The notes under the pieces were generated by a model. That model worked only from the letters and a program-made list of their open reading frames with translations. It did not search any database and was not told the DNA's origin. Below, in pieces: positions 7,825-19,513 of a stretch of DNA of 64,000 bases (its first letter is position 1; each line of letters begins with the position of its first letter). The position numbers were made by a program, and so were the translations under genes. The DNA comes from Bacteroides mediterraneensis (lineage in GTDB: Bacteria; Bacteroidota; Bacteroidia; Bacteroidales; Bacteroidaceae), in assembly GCF_016900355.1 (NCBI RefSeq), contig NZ_JACJKA010000002.1, forward strand, positions 186,001 through 250,000, read 5' to 3'.

Positions 7825-8793
7825 TTAGAATGCGCTTGGTTTCAGTTTCACTCCTACGGTTTCTTCCAGGTTGAACATCAGGTTCATGTTGTGTACTGCC
7901 TGACCGCTGGCACCTTTCAGCAAGTTGTCGATGCAGGAAACGATGAGCAGCTTGTCACCGTGCTTCTCCAGGTGAATCAAACATTTGTTGGTGTTGACCA
8001 CCTGCTTCAGGTCGATGTTCTTGTCCACGACGAAGGTGAAGGAATCTTCTGCATAGTACTCTTCGTACATTTTCACGATTTCTTCCAGTTCCACTTTCGT
8101 CTTTACCACGATGGTGGCGAAGATGCCGCGCGGGAAATCACCTCGGTAAGGGATGAAGTCGATTTCAGAATGGAAACTGTTCTGCAACTGCTTCAGTGAT
8201 TGCTTGATTTCCGGTACGTGCTGGTGGGCAAACGGTTTGTAGATGCTGAGGTTGTTGTTACGCCAGCTGAAGTGGCTGGTAGCTCCCGGTTTGACACCGG
8301 CTCCGGTACTTCCTGTAATGGCGTTGACCATGATGTCGTCGTTCAGCATCAGGTGTTTGGCCAACGGCAGCAGTCCGAGCTGGATGCAAGTGGCAAAACA
8401 TCCCGGGTTGGCCACGTGCTTGCTTTGGCAGATAGTCCGGCGGTTCAGTTCCGGCAGACCGTATACGAAGTCGTGGTCGTCCGATTTGATGCGGTAGTCC
8501 ATGGAGAGGTCGATGATTTTCAAGTCCTCGGGTACGTTGTGGCTTTCCATGAACTTCTTTGTATCTCCATGGGCCGTGCAGAAGAAAAGCACGTCGATGG
8601 TGTCGAGTGGAAGTTCGTCGGTGAATACCAAATCGGTTTCCCCATACAGCCCTTCGTGCACATCGGTAATCTTGTTACCGGCATTGCTGGAACTGTTGAT
8701 GAATTTTATCTCTACATCCGGGTGGTTGATGAGCAGGCGAATCAGTTCGCCTGCTGTATATCCTGCACCTCCTATAATTCCTACTTTAATCAT
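7825..8793 (-). CDS. argC: N-acyl-gamma-glutamyl-phosphate reductase
   Basis: NADPH-dependent reduction of N-acylglutamyl phosphate to the semialdehyde, third step of arginine synthesis. 322 residues. The N-terminal Rossmann fold is MIKVGIIGGAGYTAGELIRLL; the catalytic Cys132 lies in ANPGCFATC; a C-terminal His region (HFSWRNNNLSIYKPFAHQH) completes the active site. The start codon overlaps the argG stop by 4 nt (ATGA), so the two are translationally coupled. Confidence 0.96.
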   Translation of the reverse strand: MIKVGIIGGAGYTAGELIRLLINHPDVEIKFINSSSNAGNKITDVHEGLYGETDLVFTDELPLDTIDVLFFCTAHGDTKKFMESHNVPEDLKIIDLSMDYRIKSDDHDFVYGLPELNRRTICQSKHVANPGCFATCIQLGLLPLAKHLMLNDDIMVNAITGSTGAGVKPGATSHFSWRNNNLSIYKPFAHQHVPEIKQSLKQLQNSFHSEIDFIPYRGDFPRGIFATIVVKTKVELEEIVKMYEEYYAEDSFTFVVDKNIDLKQVVNTNKCLIHLEKHGDKLLIVSCIDNLLKGASGQAVHNMNLMFNLEETVGVKLKPSAF

Positions 8794-9998
8794 ATATTGG
8801 CCTCGTCTTTATGGTTTGCATAATATGCACGAAGCGGAGTAGAAAGCACTTTGATGAAGCCTTTGGCATCTTCAGCTGTCCATCCTTTCTGCATTTCACC
8901 ATATTCACCGAACTTGTTCTTTACCAAGTCGTCTTTAGAGTCTACGCCTACGGTAGAGAAGCAGTATGGACGAAGTTCCAGAATGGCTGTTCCGTTGACG
9001 TTACGCTGAGATTCCTGCAGCATGGCTTCGATGTCACGCATTACCGGTTCCAGGTACTGGCTTTCATGCAGGAACATGCCGTACCAGTTGGCTACCTGGT
9101 CTTTCCAGTATTGCTGCCATTTGCTCAGTGTATATTTTTCCAGGAACTTGTGGGCACCGATAATCAGCATCGGAGCGGCTGCTTCGAAACCTACACGTCC
9201 CTTGATACCGATGATGGTGTCGCCTACGTGCATGTCACGTCCGATACCGTAAGCTGCACCGATTTCTTCCACTTTCTGGATGGCTTTGATTTTGTCGTCG
9301 AAGATGACCCCGTTAACCGCATACAATTCCCCTTTCTTGAATTCCAGTTTCAGCAGTTCGCTGCCTGTCTTGCTGACTTGTTTCAGGTAAGCACTTTCTG
9401 GTAGGCCTTGGGTAGAGTCCAGAATTTCACCGCCGCAGATAGAAGTTCCCCAGATACCTACGTTGTAAGAATATTTCAGTTTGGTGAAATCGGCTTCAAA
9501 TCCGTGTTCTTTCAGGTAGTTGATTTCATATTCACGGCTCAATGCCATATCACGAGTCAGGGTGATGATTTCCACACCCGGAGCCATTACCAGGAAGGTC
9601 ATATCGAAACGTACCTGGTCGTTTCCAGCACCGGTAGAACCGTGCGCGATGGCGTGTGCACCGATTTCGTTGGCATAGCGGGCAATGGCCAGCGCCTGGA
9701 AGATACGTTCAGAGCTTACAGAAATAGGGTAGGTTCCGTTACGGAGCACGTTACCGAATACCATGTATTTCAGACTCTTTTCATAGTATTCCTGAGTTAC
9801 GTCGATAGTGACATATTTTGTGGCTCCTAATTTGTATGCATTTTCTTCGTTTTTCTTCAACTGTTCGGGACTGAATCCGCCGGTATTGGCACATGCCGCA
9901 TATACTTCATATCCTTTTTCCTTTGCCAGGTACATCACGGTGAAAGATGTATCCAATCCGCCGCTGAAAGCAACGACAACTTTTTTCTTTTCTTCCAT
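8790..9998 (-). CDS. argG: Argininosuccinate synthase
   Basis: ATP-dependent joining of citrulline and aspartate in arginine synthesis, cytosolic. 402 residues, family length. The PP-loop is VVVAFSGGLDTSFTVMYLA; the nucleotide and citrulline region includes GSTGAGNDQVRFD, and SICGGEILDSTQGLPE is also present. It lies downstream of the GNAT gene with an 80-bp gap that contains an imperfect 10-bp inverted repeat (GAAGnCTTCC type, minus strand), and it overlaps argC. Confidence 0.97.
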   Translation of the reverse strand: MEEKKKVVVAFSGGLDTSFTVMYLAKEKGYEVYAACANTGGFSPEQLKKNEENAYKLGATKYVTIDVTQEYYEKSLKYMVFGNVLRNGTYPISVSSERIFQALAIARYANEIGAHAIAHGSTGAGNDQVRFDMTFLVMAPGVEIITLTRDMALSREYEINYLKEHGFEADFTKLKYSYNVGIWGTSICGGEILDSTQGLPESAYLKQVSKTGSELLKLEFKKGELYAVNGVIFDDKIKAIQKVEEIGAAYGIGRDMHVGDTIIGIKGRVGFEAAAPMLIIGAHKFLEKYTLSKWQQYWKDQVANWYGMFLHESQYLEPVMRDIEAMLQESQRNVNGTAILELRPYCFSTVGVDSKDDLVKNKFGEYGEMQKGWTAEDAKGFIKVLSTPLRAYYANHKDEANI

Positions 9999-10077
9999 GG
10001 TTCTTATCTTTTTAAGGAGAAGTCTTCCTGGGCTGGTTTCAGGAGGGGAAGGCTTCGTCTTCAGTTATTTTTGTATT

Positions 10078-10647
10078 TTAGAAATTGTTCACTTTGTCAT
10101 CTGTATGCAGGGCCGGATCGTAAAGCATGGCGGTGCAGATACAGAATTTACGTTTCTTGGCCATCAGGATTTCATGGTTGATGCAACCTTCGCATCCTTT
10201 CCAGAATGCTTCATCGTCAGTCAGTTCATTGAAAGTGACAGGTACGTATCCCAGTTCCGTATTCATTTTCATGACGGCAGCTCCAGAAGTCAGACTGAAA
10301 ATCTTGGCTTTCGGCCATCGCAGGCGAGCCAGGGTGAAAGAAGCGTGTTTGATACGTTTGGCCAGTCCCAGACCTCTGTACTTCGGGTGTACAATCAATC
10401 CGGAGGTAGCCACATATTGTTTATTACCCCATGATTCGATGTAAGTAAATCCGGCAAAGTCGTCTCCGCACAAGGCGATGATGGCTTTTCCTTCCTTCAT
10501 CTTGGTAGCTACATATTCGTGTGTACGTTCGGCAATACCTGTACCGCGGACTTTAGCTGCTTCTCTAATCGTGTCCAATATTGTGTCAACGTAAACCTCG
10601 TGTGAGGCGTCGGCTACCATTACATCAATTTGTTTAGTAGGTTCCAT
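10078..10647 (-). CDS. GNAT acyltransferase of the arginine operon (candidate N-succinylglutamate synthase)
   Basis: 189 residues. The GNAT fold is clear: TSGLIVHPKYRGLGLAKRI contains the acyl-CoA-binding RGxGL loop, and KIFSLTSGAAVMKMNTELGY is the following strand-helix. An unusual C-terminal tail has paired cysteines, C152/C155 (CEGC) and C169/C171 (CIC), possibly a metal site. The gene lies between argR and argG on the same strand. No ArgA or ArgJ is visible in the window, and Bacteroides uses succinylated intermediates, so this gene is a good candidate for the first step, glutamate N-acylation. That role is inference from position and fold. Confidence 0.75.
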   Translation of the reverse strand: MEPTKQIDVMVADASHEVYVDTILDTIREAAKVRGTGIAERTHEYVATKMKEGKAIIALCGDDFAGFTYIESWGNKQYVATSGLIVHPKYRGLGLAKRIKHASFTLARLRWPKAKIFSLTSGAAVMKMNTELGYVPVTFNELTDDEAFWKGCEGCINHEILMAKKRKFCICTAMLYDPALHTDDKVNNF

Positions 10648-10669
10648 TCTTGTTTTTATTCTATTATAA

Positions 10670-11146
10670 TTAGTTTATATTCGGGATGATAGTAGAAAGA
10701 GCATGCTTGACTTCCGTACGGGTACAGTTTTCGCGAACCACAAGGATGATGGTGTCGTCGCCGGCAATGGTACCGATAATTTCGTGGAAGTTGTGCATGT
10801 CAATGTCGTAAGCCAGGCTGCTGGCATATCCGGGGCGAGTCTTGATTACGGCGATGTTGTTGGAGAACTCAATAGAGATGAAACCATTGTGTCGCAGCAT
10901 CTCACTGGCCTTCTGCGGCTCGGTCATACGTTTGTACATAGTGTTGTTCGGCAACACGTATACATAGTTCCCATTCATGCTGGCAGCTTTAGCCACTTTC
11001 AGTTGTTTTAAGTCGCGCGACAAGGTGGCTTGTGTCAATTGGAATCCTTCTTTCGTCAACTCTTGTAAGAGTTCGTCCTGACTTCCAATCTCCTTGCTGG
11101 AGATAATCATTTTAATGGAATCAAGTCTGCTATTCTTGTTCTTCAT
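10670..11146 (-). CDS. argR: Arginine repressor
   Basis: Arginine-sensing hexameric repressor of arginine genes. 158 residues from the ATG at 11146 (MKNKNSRLDSIK), the usual length; an in-frame ATG at 11203 lies upstream of the promoter and was rejected. The N-terminal winged helix contains QLTQATLSRDLKQLKVAK; the C-terminal arginine-binding and trimer domain contains the GTIAGDDTIILVV segment. First gene of the arginine operon, 22 bp before the GNAT gene. An imperfect palindrome upstream of its -7 element suggests autoregulation. Confidence 0.96.
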   Translation of the reverse strand: MKNKNSRLDSIKMIISSKEIGSQDELLQELTKEGFQLTQATLSRDLKQLKVAKAASMNGNYVYVLPNNTMYKRMTEPQKASEMLRHNGFISIEFSNNIAVIKTRPGYASSLAYDIDMHNFHEIIGTIAGDDTIILVVRENCTRTEVKHALSTIIPNIN

Positions 11147-11170
11147 TGTATAATTATTCTTTTGTGGCTG

Positions 11171-11209
11171 CAAAAATACAGATATATTTTGAATATCATG
11201 CATAAATTC
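11171..11209 (-). promoter_or_regulatory. argR promoter with possible ArgR operator
   Basis: The minus-strand -7 element TATTTTTG lies at 11178-11171, about 25 bp before the argR ATG. Just upstream, 11191-11209 is an imperfect palindrome with GAATnT and AnATTC arms around ATGCAT, a reasonable ArgR site in the -33 region. The promoter is well supported, the operator less so. Confidence 0.5.
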
Positions 11210-11282
11210 TTATTTTTTTAGGGGGGTTTTCTGAAAAATGCATGAATACAATGAATAAATAACCAAAACGGAATTTGTTTTG

Positions 11283-11290
11283 TATCTTTG
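11283..11290 (+). promoter_or_regulatory. -7 promoter element of the methyltransferase gene
   Basis: TATCTTTG, a perfect TAnnTTTG match, 26 bp before the ATG at 11316. Confidence 0.6.
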
Positions 11291-11315
11291 TGCAGTTTTA
11301 TAGAAAAAGAGAAAT

Positions 11316-12041
11316 ATGGAGACTACAATCTTGCAAAAGGAAAAAGACCCGATGGGGGCTGCGATATATGAGTATTTCAAGACGGGGAAAGCCGGCAAAC
11401 TGAGGGTGTTTTCCTCCCAGTTTGAGGAAGATGAGATTCCGGTGAAGGAATTGTTTCGCACGTATGCGCACATGCCGGTGCTGGAGCAGACTGCTTTGAA
11501 TCTGGCAAAAGGAAAAATTTTAGATGTCGGTGCAGGTAGCGGATGTCATTCGCTGGCCTTGAAGGAATTGGGAAAGGAATCGTTAGCCATCGATATATCT
11601 CCGCTTTCAGTAGAGGTGATGCAGGCCCGTGGGGTGGACGCAAAGTTAGTGAATTTGTTCGATCCCCATTTTGCGGAACGTTTCGATACCATCCTGATGC
11701 TGATGAACGGTTCGGGCATTATTGGCCGGGTGGAAAATTTCGGAACTTTCTTCCAGCGGATGAAGCTGTTGTTGAATCCCGGTGGATGTATTCTGATGGA
11801 TTCCAGCGACTTGCGGTACTTGTTCGAGGAAGAAGACGGCAGCTTTGTGGTCGATTTGGCAGCCGATTATTACGGACAGTTGGATTTCCGAATGCAGTAT
11901 AAACAAATAAAAGGGGAAGCATTCGACTGGCTGTATGTGGATTTCAATACATTGAGTCTGTATGCTTCCCAATATGGCTTCAAGGCCGAGTTGGTGAAAG
12001 AAGGCAGTCATTATGACTACCTGGCCCGACTTACCTTGTAG
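11316..12041 (+). CDS. SAM-dependent class I methyltransferase
   Basis: 241 residues. SAM-binding motif I is ILDVGAGSGCHSLALKELG (about residues 67-85), followed by the acidic SLAIDIS strand end that binds the ribose and by DTILMLMNGSGIIG as motif IV. The protein is soluble with no signal peptide. It is divergent from argR, and its 3' end overlaps the convergent PepSY gene by 11 bp. Nothing in the sequence identifies the methyl acceptor; small molecule and protein are both possible. Confidence 0.82.
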   Translation: METTILQKEKDPMGAAIYEYFKTGKAGKLRVFSSQFEEDEIPVKELFRTYAHMPVLEQTALNLAKGKILDVGAGSGCHSLALKELGKESLAIDISPLSVEVMQARGVDAKLVNLFDPHFAERFDTILMLMNGSGIIGRVENFGTFFQRMKLLLNPGGCILMDSSDLRYLFEEEDGSFVVDLAADYYGQLDFRMQYKQIKGEAFDWLYVDFNTLSLYASQYGFKAELVKEGSHYDYLARLTL

Positions 12042-13155
12042 GTCTTCGTCTTTTTTTCCACCAAAGGTAATATCCGCTGAGTGGAAGTACTCCCCCGATG
12101 AAGGCTGCCAGGAAATAGAGGATTTTGGTGTAAATTCCTCCCCAGCTTCCAGTGTGGAAGGCATAAAACCAGCCTTTCAGCTTTTGGGAGCGAGGCGTAT
12201 CTGCCGAGGTGATGATTCGGGTGAGTGCTCCGTTTTCTGGATTGAACTCTACGGTATCTGTTCGCCGCAGGTTGTGCCCTTGGTTCACCTGTATCTTGTT
12301 TTTTTCGATACGGAGGGAGGCATAGCCGGGGTATTGGGTTTGTACCTTTTGGAAGGCTTCATCCCAAACCTTGTAGTCTATGTGGGTCTTGTTTTTTCCT
12401 TTCGTATGCGTGCCGTGTGCCTTCTGTGGGGCAGCGTGGGAATGGGAGGATGCGGACGAGGTAATAGTGCCTCCGAAAAGCCCATAGGCAAATGAGCGGT
12501 ACCACCCGAACGACCAGGTGAGGCCAGTGAGGGCCATAACCAGCAGGAAGAGGGTGGAGTAGAATCCCAACGTCACGTGACTGTCGTACCAGAAACGGCG
12601 CCAGCCTTTGGTGCAGGATACCTGCAACCGGTTGTGCAAGGCCTTCCGGGTACGTGGCCACCAGATAATGAGTCCGCTTACCAGAATCACGACCATCAGT
12701 AAGGTGGAGATGCCGACGATTACTTTTCCGGTAGAAGAAGCTCCTTTTTGGGAAGGTGGATTTAACAGCCAACGGTGCAGTTTCCGCATGGTCTGGAAGA
12801 ACGGATAGCTTTTGGTCCATCCGTTCACCTCTCCCGTATAAGGATTCACGCTCAAGTTTTTCTTTCCGGCATTCTGGAAGGTGACCATGACGGGTTCGTC
12901 GGCTGCGCCCCCGTATTGGAGGGCACTCAGCCTCAACGAGTCGGCAATCTGTGTCTTCAGGCGAGCTACCAGTTCCGAAGGAGGTAATAGAGTCGCTTCT
13001 CCTTCCGGTACTTCCACCTTATATATACGTGGATTCAACCGCTGGGTGATTTCCTTCTCGAAGACCAGCGTGGCACCCGAGAAGCAGATGACCGAAAGAA
13101 TGATTCCCAACGGGATGGAGATCCATCGATGTATTTTTCCGAATAATTTTCTCAT
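12031..13155 (-). CDS. PepSY-type inner-membrane protein (XusC-like siderophore reductase)
   Basis: 374 residues with four membrane segments: near residues 12-33, about 145-168, about 195-218, and a last one before the C-terminal WWKKRRRPTR. Two PepSY-like periplasmic parts lie between them. The conserved histidine positions FGKIHRWISIP and MRKLHRWLLNP are typical of PepSY_TM proteins that reduce or import iron chelates. A His/Lys-rich stretch (SHSHAAPQKAHGTHTKGKNK) could bind metal. It lies 8 bp after the DUF4374 lipoprotein gene in the same operon as the TonB receptor, the arrangement I recall for XusABC of B. thetaiotaomicron. The exact chemistry is not proven. Confidence 0.85.
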   Translation of the reverse strand: MRKLFGKIHRWISIPLGIILSVICFSGATLVFEKEITQRLNPRIYKVEVPEGEATLLPPSELVARLKTQIADSLRLSALQYGGAADEPVMVTFQNAGKKNLSVNPYTGEVNGWTKSYPFFQTMRKLHRWLLNPPSQKGASSTGKVIVGISTLLMVVILVSGLIIWWPRTRKALHNRLQVSCTKGWRRFWYDSHVTLGFYSTLFLLVMALTGLTWSFGWYRSFAYGLFGGTITSSASSHSHAAPQKAHGTHTKGKNKTHIDYKVWDEAFQKVQTQYPGYASLRIEKNKIQVNQGHNLRRTDTVEFNPENGALTRIITSADTPRSQKLKGWFYAFHTGSWGGIYTKILYFLAAFIGGVLPLSGYYLWWKKRRRPTR

Positions 13156-13163
13156 TTTTTAGG

Positions 13164-17041
<3,878 letters not shown>

Positions 17042-17070
17042 TTAATGTAATCCGTATTTGTTGTTTTGCA

Positions 17071-17116
17071 CTAATTTTCTGTGTGCAAAATTAGGCTGCT
17101 GGTACGGACAGGTCAA
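17071..17116 (-). promoter_or_regulatory. Promoter of the Xus-like operon with a 24-bp palindrome
   Basis: On the minus strand TTG (17116-17114), a 20-nt spacer and TAATTTTG (17093-17086) form a good Bacteroides promoter. A perfect inverted repeat overlaps it: CTAATTTT (17071-17078) and AAAATTAG (17087-17094) with 8 nt between. It would cover the -7 box and the transcription start, the position of a repressor site. It does not look like a standard Fur box. Confidence 0.6.
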
Positions 17117-17215
17117 TCGCCAAATGTGGGTAATTTAGACAGAGTATAAATACCTAATTGTGGGTATTGCCTGCTTATACTTCCTTCTATCCTACGGATT
17201 ACGAGCCTACGGAGG

Positions 17216-17998
17216 TTATAGAATGTGGAAATGCTGCAAGGCTTGCAGGATGCCGTCGTCGTCGACTGAGGTGGTTACGTAATCGGCTACTGCCTGAATG
17301 TGAGGAGCCGCATTCCCCATGGCTACACCCAGTCCCACGTGCTTCAGCATCGGGATGTCGTTGCCGCCGTCTCCGAAGGCCATGGTGTCTCGCAGGTCGA
17401 TGCCGTAGAAAGTCAGTATCTGGTCGATACCGTGGCTTTTGCTGTTGCCTCGGGCAATGATGTCGGCAAAGAGCGGATGCCAGCGCATTGGTTCACAGTG
17501 CGTGAGTACGCTACCGAAGATTTCCTCGTCTTTCTCTTCCGGGAAATAACCCATGATTTGCAGGATTTCCTTGTCCCGGGCTGTTTCAATGGGAAGGATT
17601 TCCGGAATACCGATGTGAATGAGTTGGGCAATTTCGCGGACGGCCTCGTTTTCGTGGGTCAGGAACCAGGTATTGTCGTGCACAAAGACGAAAGGCATTT
17701 CCGGGTGGGTGTGCTGGTAGCGGATGAGGCGTTCGATGTCTTCCTGCGGCACACAGCCTTTGTAGATGTCCTGCCCGTCGGCGGTGAAACAGTAGGCTCC
17801 GTTCAGGGTGACGTATCCGTCGAAGTCCAGGTCGCCTACGGCTTCCATCATTAACGATTTGGGGCGTCCGGTGGCAATGAATACCTTGATGCCTTTTTCT
17901 CTTAAAAGTTGCAAGGCCTTGCGGGTAGAGGCAGGTACGGTGTGGGTCTGGAAAGAAACCAGTGTGCCGTCGATGTCAAAGAATATCGCTTTTATCAT
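17216..17998 (-). CDS. HAD superfamily Cof-type phosphatase
   Basis: 260 residues. HAD motif I is IKAIFFDIDGTLVSF with the nucleophile Asp and the second Asp; motif II is in VFIATGRPKS; motif IV is in DTMAFGDGGNDIPMLK, followed by VGLGVAMGNA. A cap domain inserted between motifs II and III makes it a Cof/type IIB enzyme. Such cytosolic enzymes dephosphorylate sugar phosphates or flavin/PLP-type cofactors; the substrate is not predictable. It has its own -7 element (TATCTTTG, minus 18031-18024) and is divergent from proB across a 22-bp repeat array. Confidence 0.9.
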   Translation of the reverse strand: MIKAIFFDIDGTLVSFQTHTVPASTRKALQLLREKGIKVFIATGRPKSLMMEAVGDLDFDGYVTLNGAYCFTADGQDIYKGCVPQEDIERLIRYQHTHPEMPFVFVHDNTWFLTHENEAVREIAQLIHIGIPEILPIETARDKEILQIMGYFPEEKDEEIFGSVLTHCEPMRWHPLFADIIARGNSKSHGIDQILTFYGIDLRDTMAFGDGGNDIPMLKHVGLGVAMGNAAPHIQAVADYVTTSVDDDGILQALQHFHIL

Positions 17999-18023
17999 TT
18001 GTCTTGTGCATTAAAAGTCCGTG

Positions 18024-18031
18024 CAAAGATA
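18024..18031 (-). promoter_or_regulatory. -7 promoter element of the HAD phosphatase gene
   Basis: The minus strand reads TATCTTTG, a full match, 26 bp before the start codon at 17998. Confidence 0.6.
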
Positions 18032-18133
18032 CGGAATAAATGAAAGGGGAGGTACATAAAGCGTTTTATAATCGCAGATGGATGCCTATTTTCTTTTTCC
18101 AAATCTCCGGTGGAATAATGCATAAGAGGAGGG

Positions 18134-18243
18134 GCGTTTTCTACGTTTTCCATGGCGGGACCCTACGTTTCTCACCCGTAAACCGTACGTTTCTGCCTTG
18201 GAAAACCTACGTTTCCCGGTGCGGAAACGTAAAGAAATCGGAG
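18134..18243. repeat. 22-bp tandem repeat array (locus 2, proB side)
   Basis: TACGTTT starts at 18142, 18164, 18186 and 18208, an exact 22-bp period. Five units run 18134-18155, 18156-18177, 18178-18199, 18200-18221 and 18222-18243. The units align with those at 4799-4886, and the last unit of each array keeps only GGAAACGTA and then drifts. One further TACGTTTCTC out of register lies at 18265. The array is midway between the divergent -7 elements of the HAD gene and of proB; the rest of the 407-bp gap has no gene that I can support. Confidence 0.85.
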
Positions 18244-18337
18244 AAAGATTGGTATTTACGGGCTTACGTTTCTCTCAATCAGTGGGAGGGCGGGAAACAG
18301 TCTTTCATAAGAATATCCTTTTAGGGTGATAAATTGT

Positions 18338-18367
18338 TTTGTTTATCCAATGTATTTGTTACATTTG
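18338..18367 (+). promoter_or_regulatory. proB promoter
   Basis: -33-like TTTG (18338-18341), an 18-nt spacer and -7 TACATTTG (18360-18367) precede proB; the start codon at 18406 lies 38 bp downstream. Confidence 0.6.
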
Positions 18368-18405
18368 TCGTGTAAAACAAATGAAATAATGAGTGTTTGA
18401 AAGCA

Positions 18406-19500
18406 ATGGTGGAGAACGGAACTTATCAATATAAACGGATTGCCGTAAAGATAGGCAGTAATGTGCTGACCCGTCGGGACGGTACATTGGATGTGACCCG
18501 TATGTCGGCCTTGGTCGACCAGGTGGCGGAGTTGTACAAAGCCGGAGTGGAGGTGGTGCTGGTGTCTTCCGGGGCGGTGGCTTCCGGAAGAAGCGAGCTG
18601 AAACCCTTGAAAAAACTGGACAGTGTGGACCAGCGGCAACTCTTTTCTGCCGTGGGACAGGCCAAACTGATTAACCGGTATTACGAACTGTTCCGCGAAC
18701 ACGGCATTACAGTAGGGCAGGTGCTGACTACCAAGGAGAGTTTTTCCACCCGCCGTCACTACCTGAACCAGCGTAACTGTATGCGGGTGATGCTGGAGAA
18801 CGGAGTGATTCCCATTGTGAACGAGAATGACACGATTTCCGTCACCGAACTGATGTTTACCGATAACGACGAACTTTCGGGCATGATTGCCTCGATGATG
18901 GACATGCAGGCACTGATTATTCTCAGTAACATCGACGGTATCTACAACGGCTCTCCTGCGCAGCCGGGTACTTCGGTCATCCGTACCGTGGAGCGGGGAA
19001 AAGATCTTTCCGACTACATCCAGACCGAGAAATCTGGTTTTGGTAGAGGAGGCATGCTCACCAAGAGTACCATTGCCCGCAAGGTGGCCGATGAAGGCAT
19101 TACGGTGATTATAGCTAACGGAAAGAAAGAGAATATCCTGCTCGATTTGTTGTGTCATCCCGATACCACGGTATGTACCCGTTTTCTCCCGGCCTCAGCA
19201 GAGGTGTCGAGTGTCAAGAAATGGATTGCCCATAGTGAAGGTTTTGCCAAAGGTGAACTGCATTTGAATCGGCAGGCGGTGGAGGCCGTCAGGGGCAGCA
19301 AGGCGACCAGCATCCTTCCGGTAGGGGTGACGCGGGTGGCCGGTGATTTTGAGAAGGACGACATCGTACGTATCATGGACGAACAGGGACAGCAAATCGG
19401 GGTAGGACGTGTGTCGGCCGATTCTGCCGAGGCCGTATTGCTGGTCGGCCGTCACGGACAGAAACCGCTGGTGCACTATGACTACCTTTATCTGGAGTGA
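18406..19500 (+). CDS. proB: Glutamate 5-kinase
   Basis: First step of proline synthesis: ATP-dependent phosphorylation of glutamate. 364 residues from the ATG at 18406; a TTG three codons upstream is less likely. The kinase domain has IAVKIGSNVLTRRDG, VVLVSSGAVASGR, NENDTISVTEL and FGRGGMLTKSTIA. A C-terminal PUA domain (about residues 275-360, SILPVGVTRVAGDFEKDDIV) matches the long form. proA is not adjacent, unlike many bacteria. The 22-bp array upstream of it is shared with the proC region. Confidence 0.96.
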   Translation: MVENGTYQYKRIAVKIGSNVLTRRDGTLDVTRMSALVDQVAELYKAGVEVVLVSSGAVASGRSELKPLKKLDSVDQRQLFSAVGQAKLINRYYELFREHGITVGQVLTTKESFSTRRHYLNQRNCMRVMLENGVIPIVNENDTISVTELMFTDNDELSGMIASMMDMQALIILSNIDGIYNGSPAQPGTSVIRTVERGKDLSDYIQTEKSGFGRGGMLTKSTIARKVADEGITVIIANGKKENILLDLLCHPDTTVCTRFLPASAEVSSVKKWIAHSEGFAKGELHLNRQAVEAVRGSKATSILPVGVTRVAGDFEKDDIVRIMDEQGQQIGVGRVSADSAEAVLLVGRHGQKPLVHYDYLYLE

Positions 19501-19513
19501 GGTTAAATCGTCC

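Noticed and set aside
18134-18243. CRISPR array
   Set aside because: Repeat units of 22 bp follow each other directly with no unique spacers and no cas genes nearby; the same holds for the arrays at 4.8 and 58.1 kb.
18343-19158. A 271-codon minus-strand frame
   Set aside because: Antisense to proB, whose motifs are complete.
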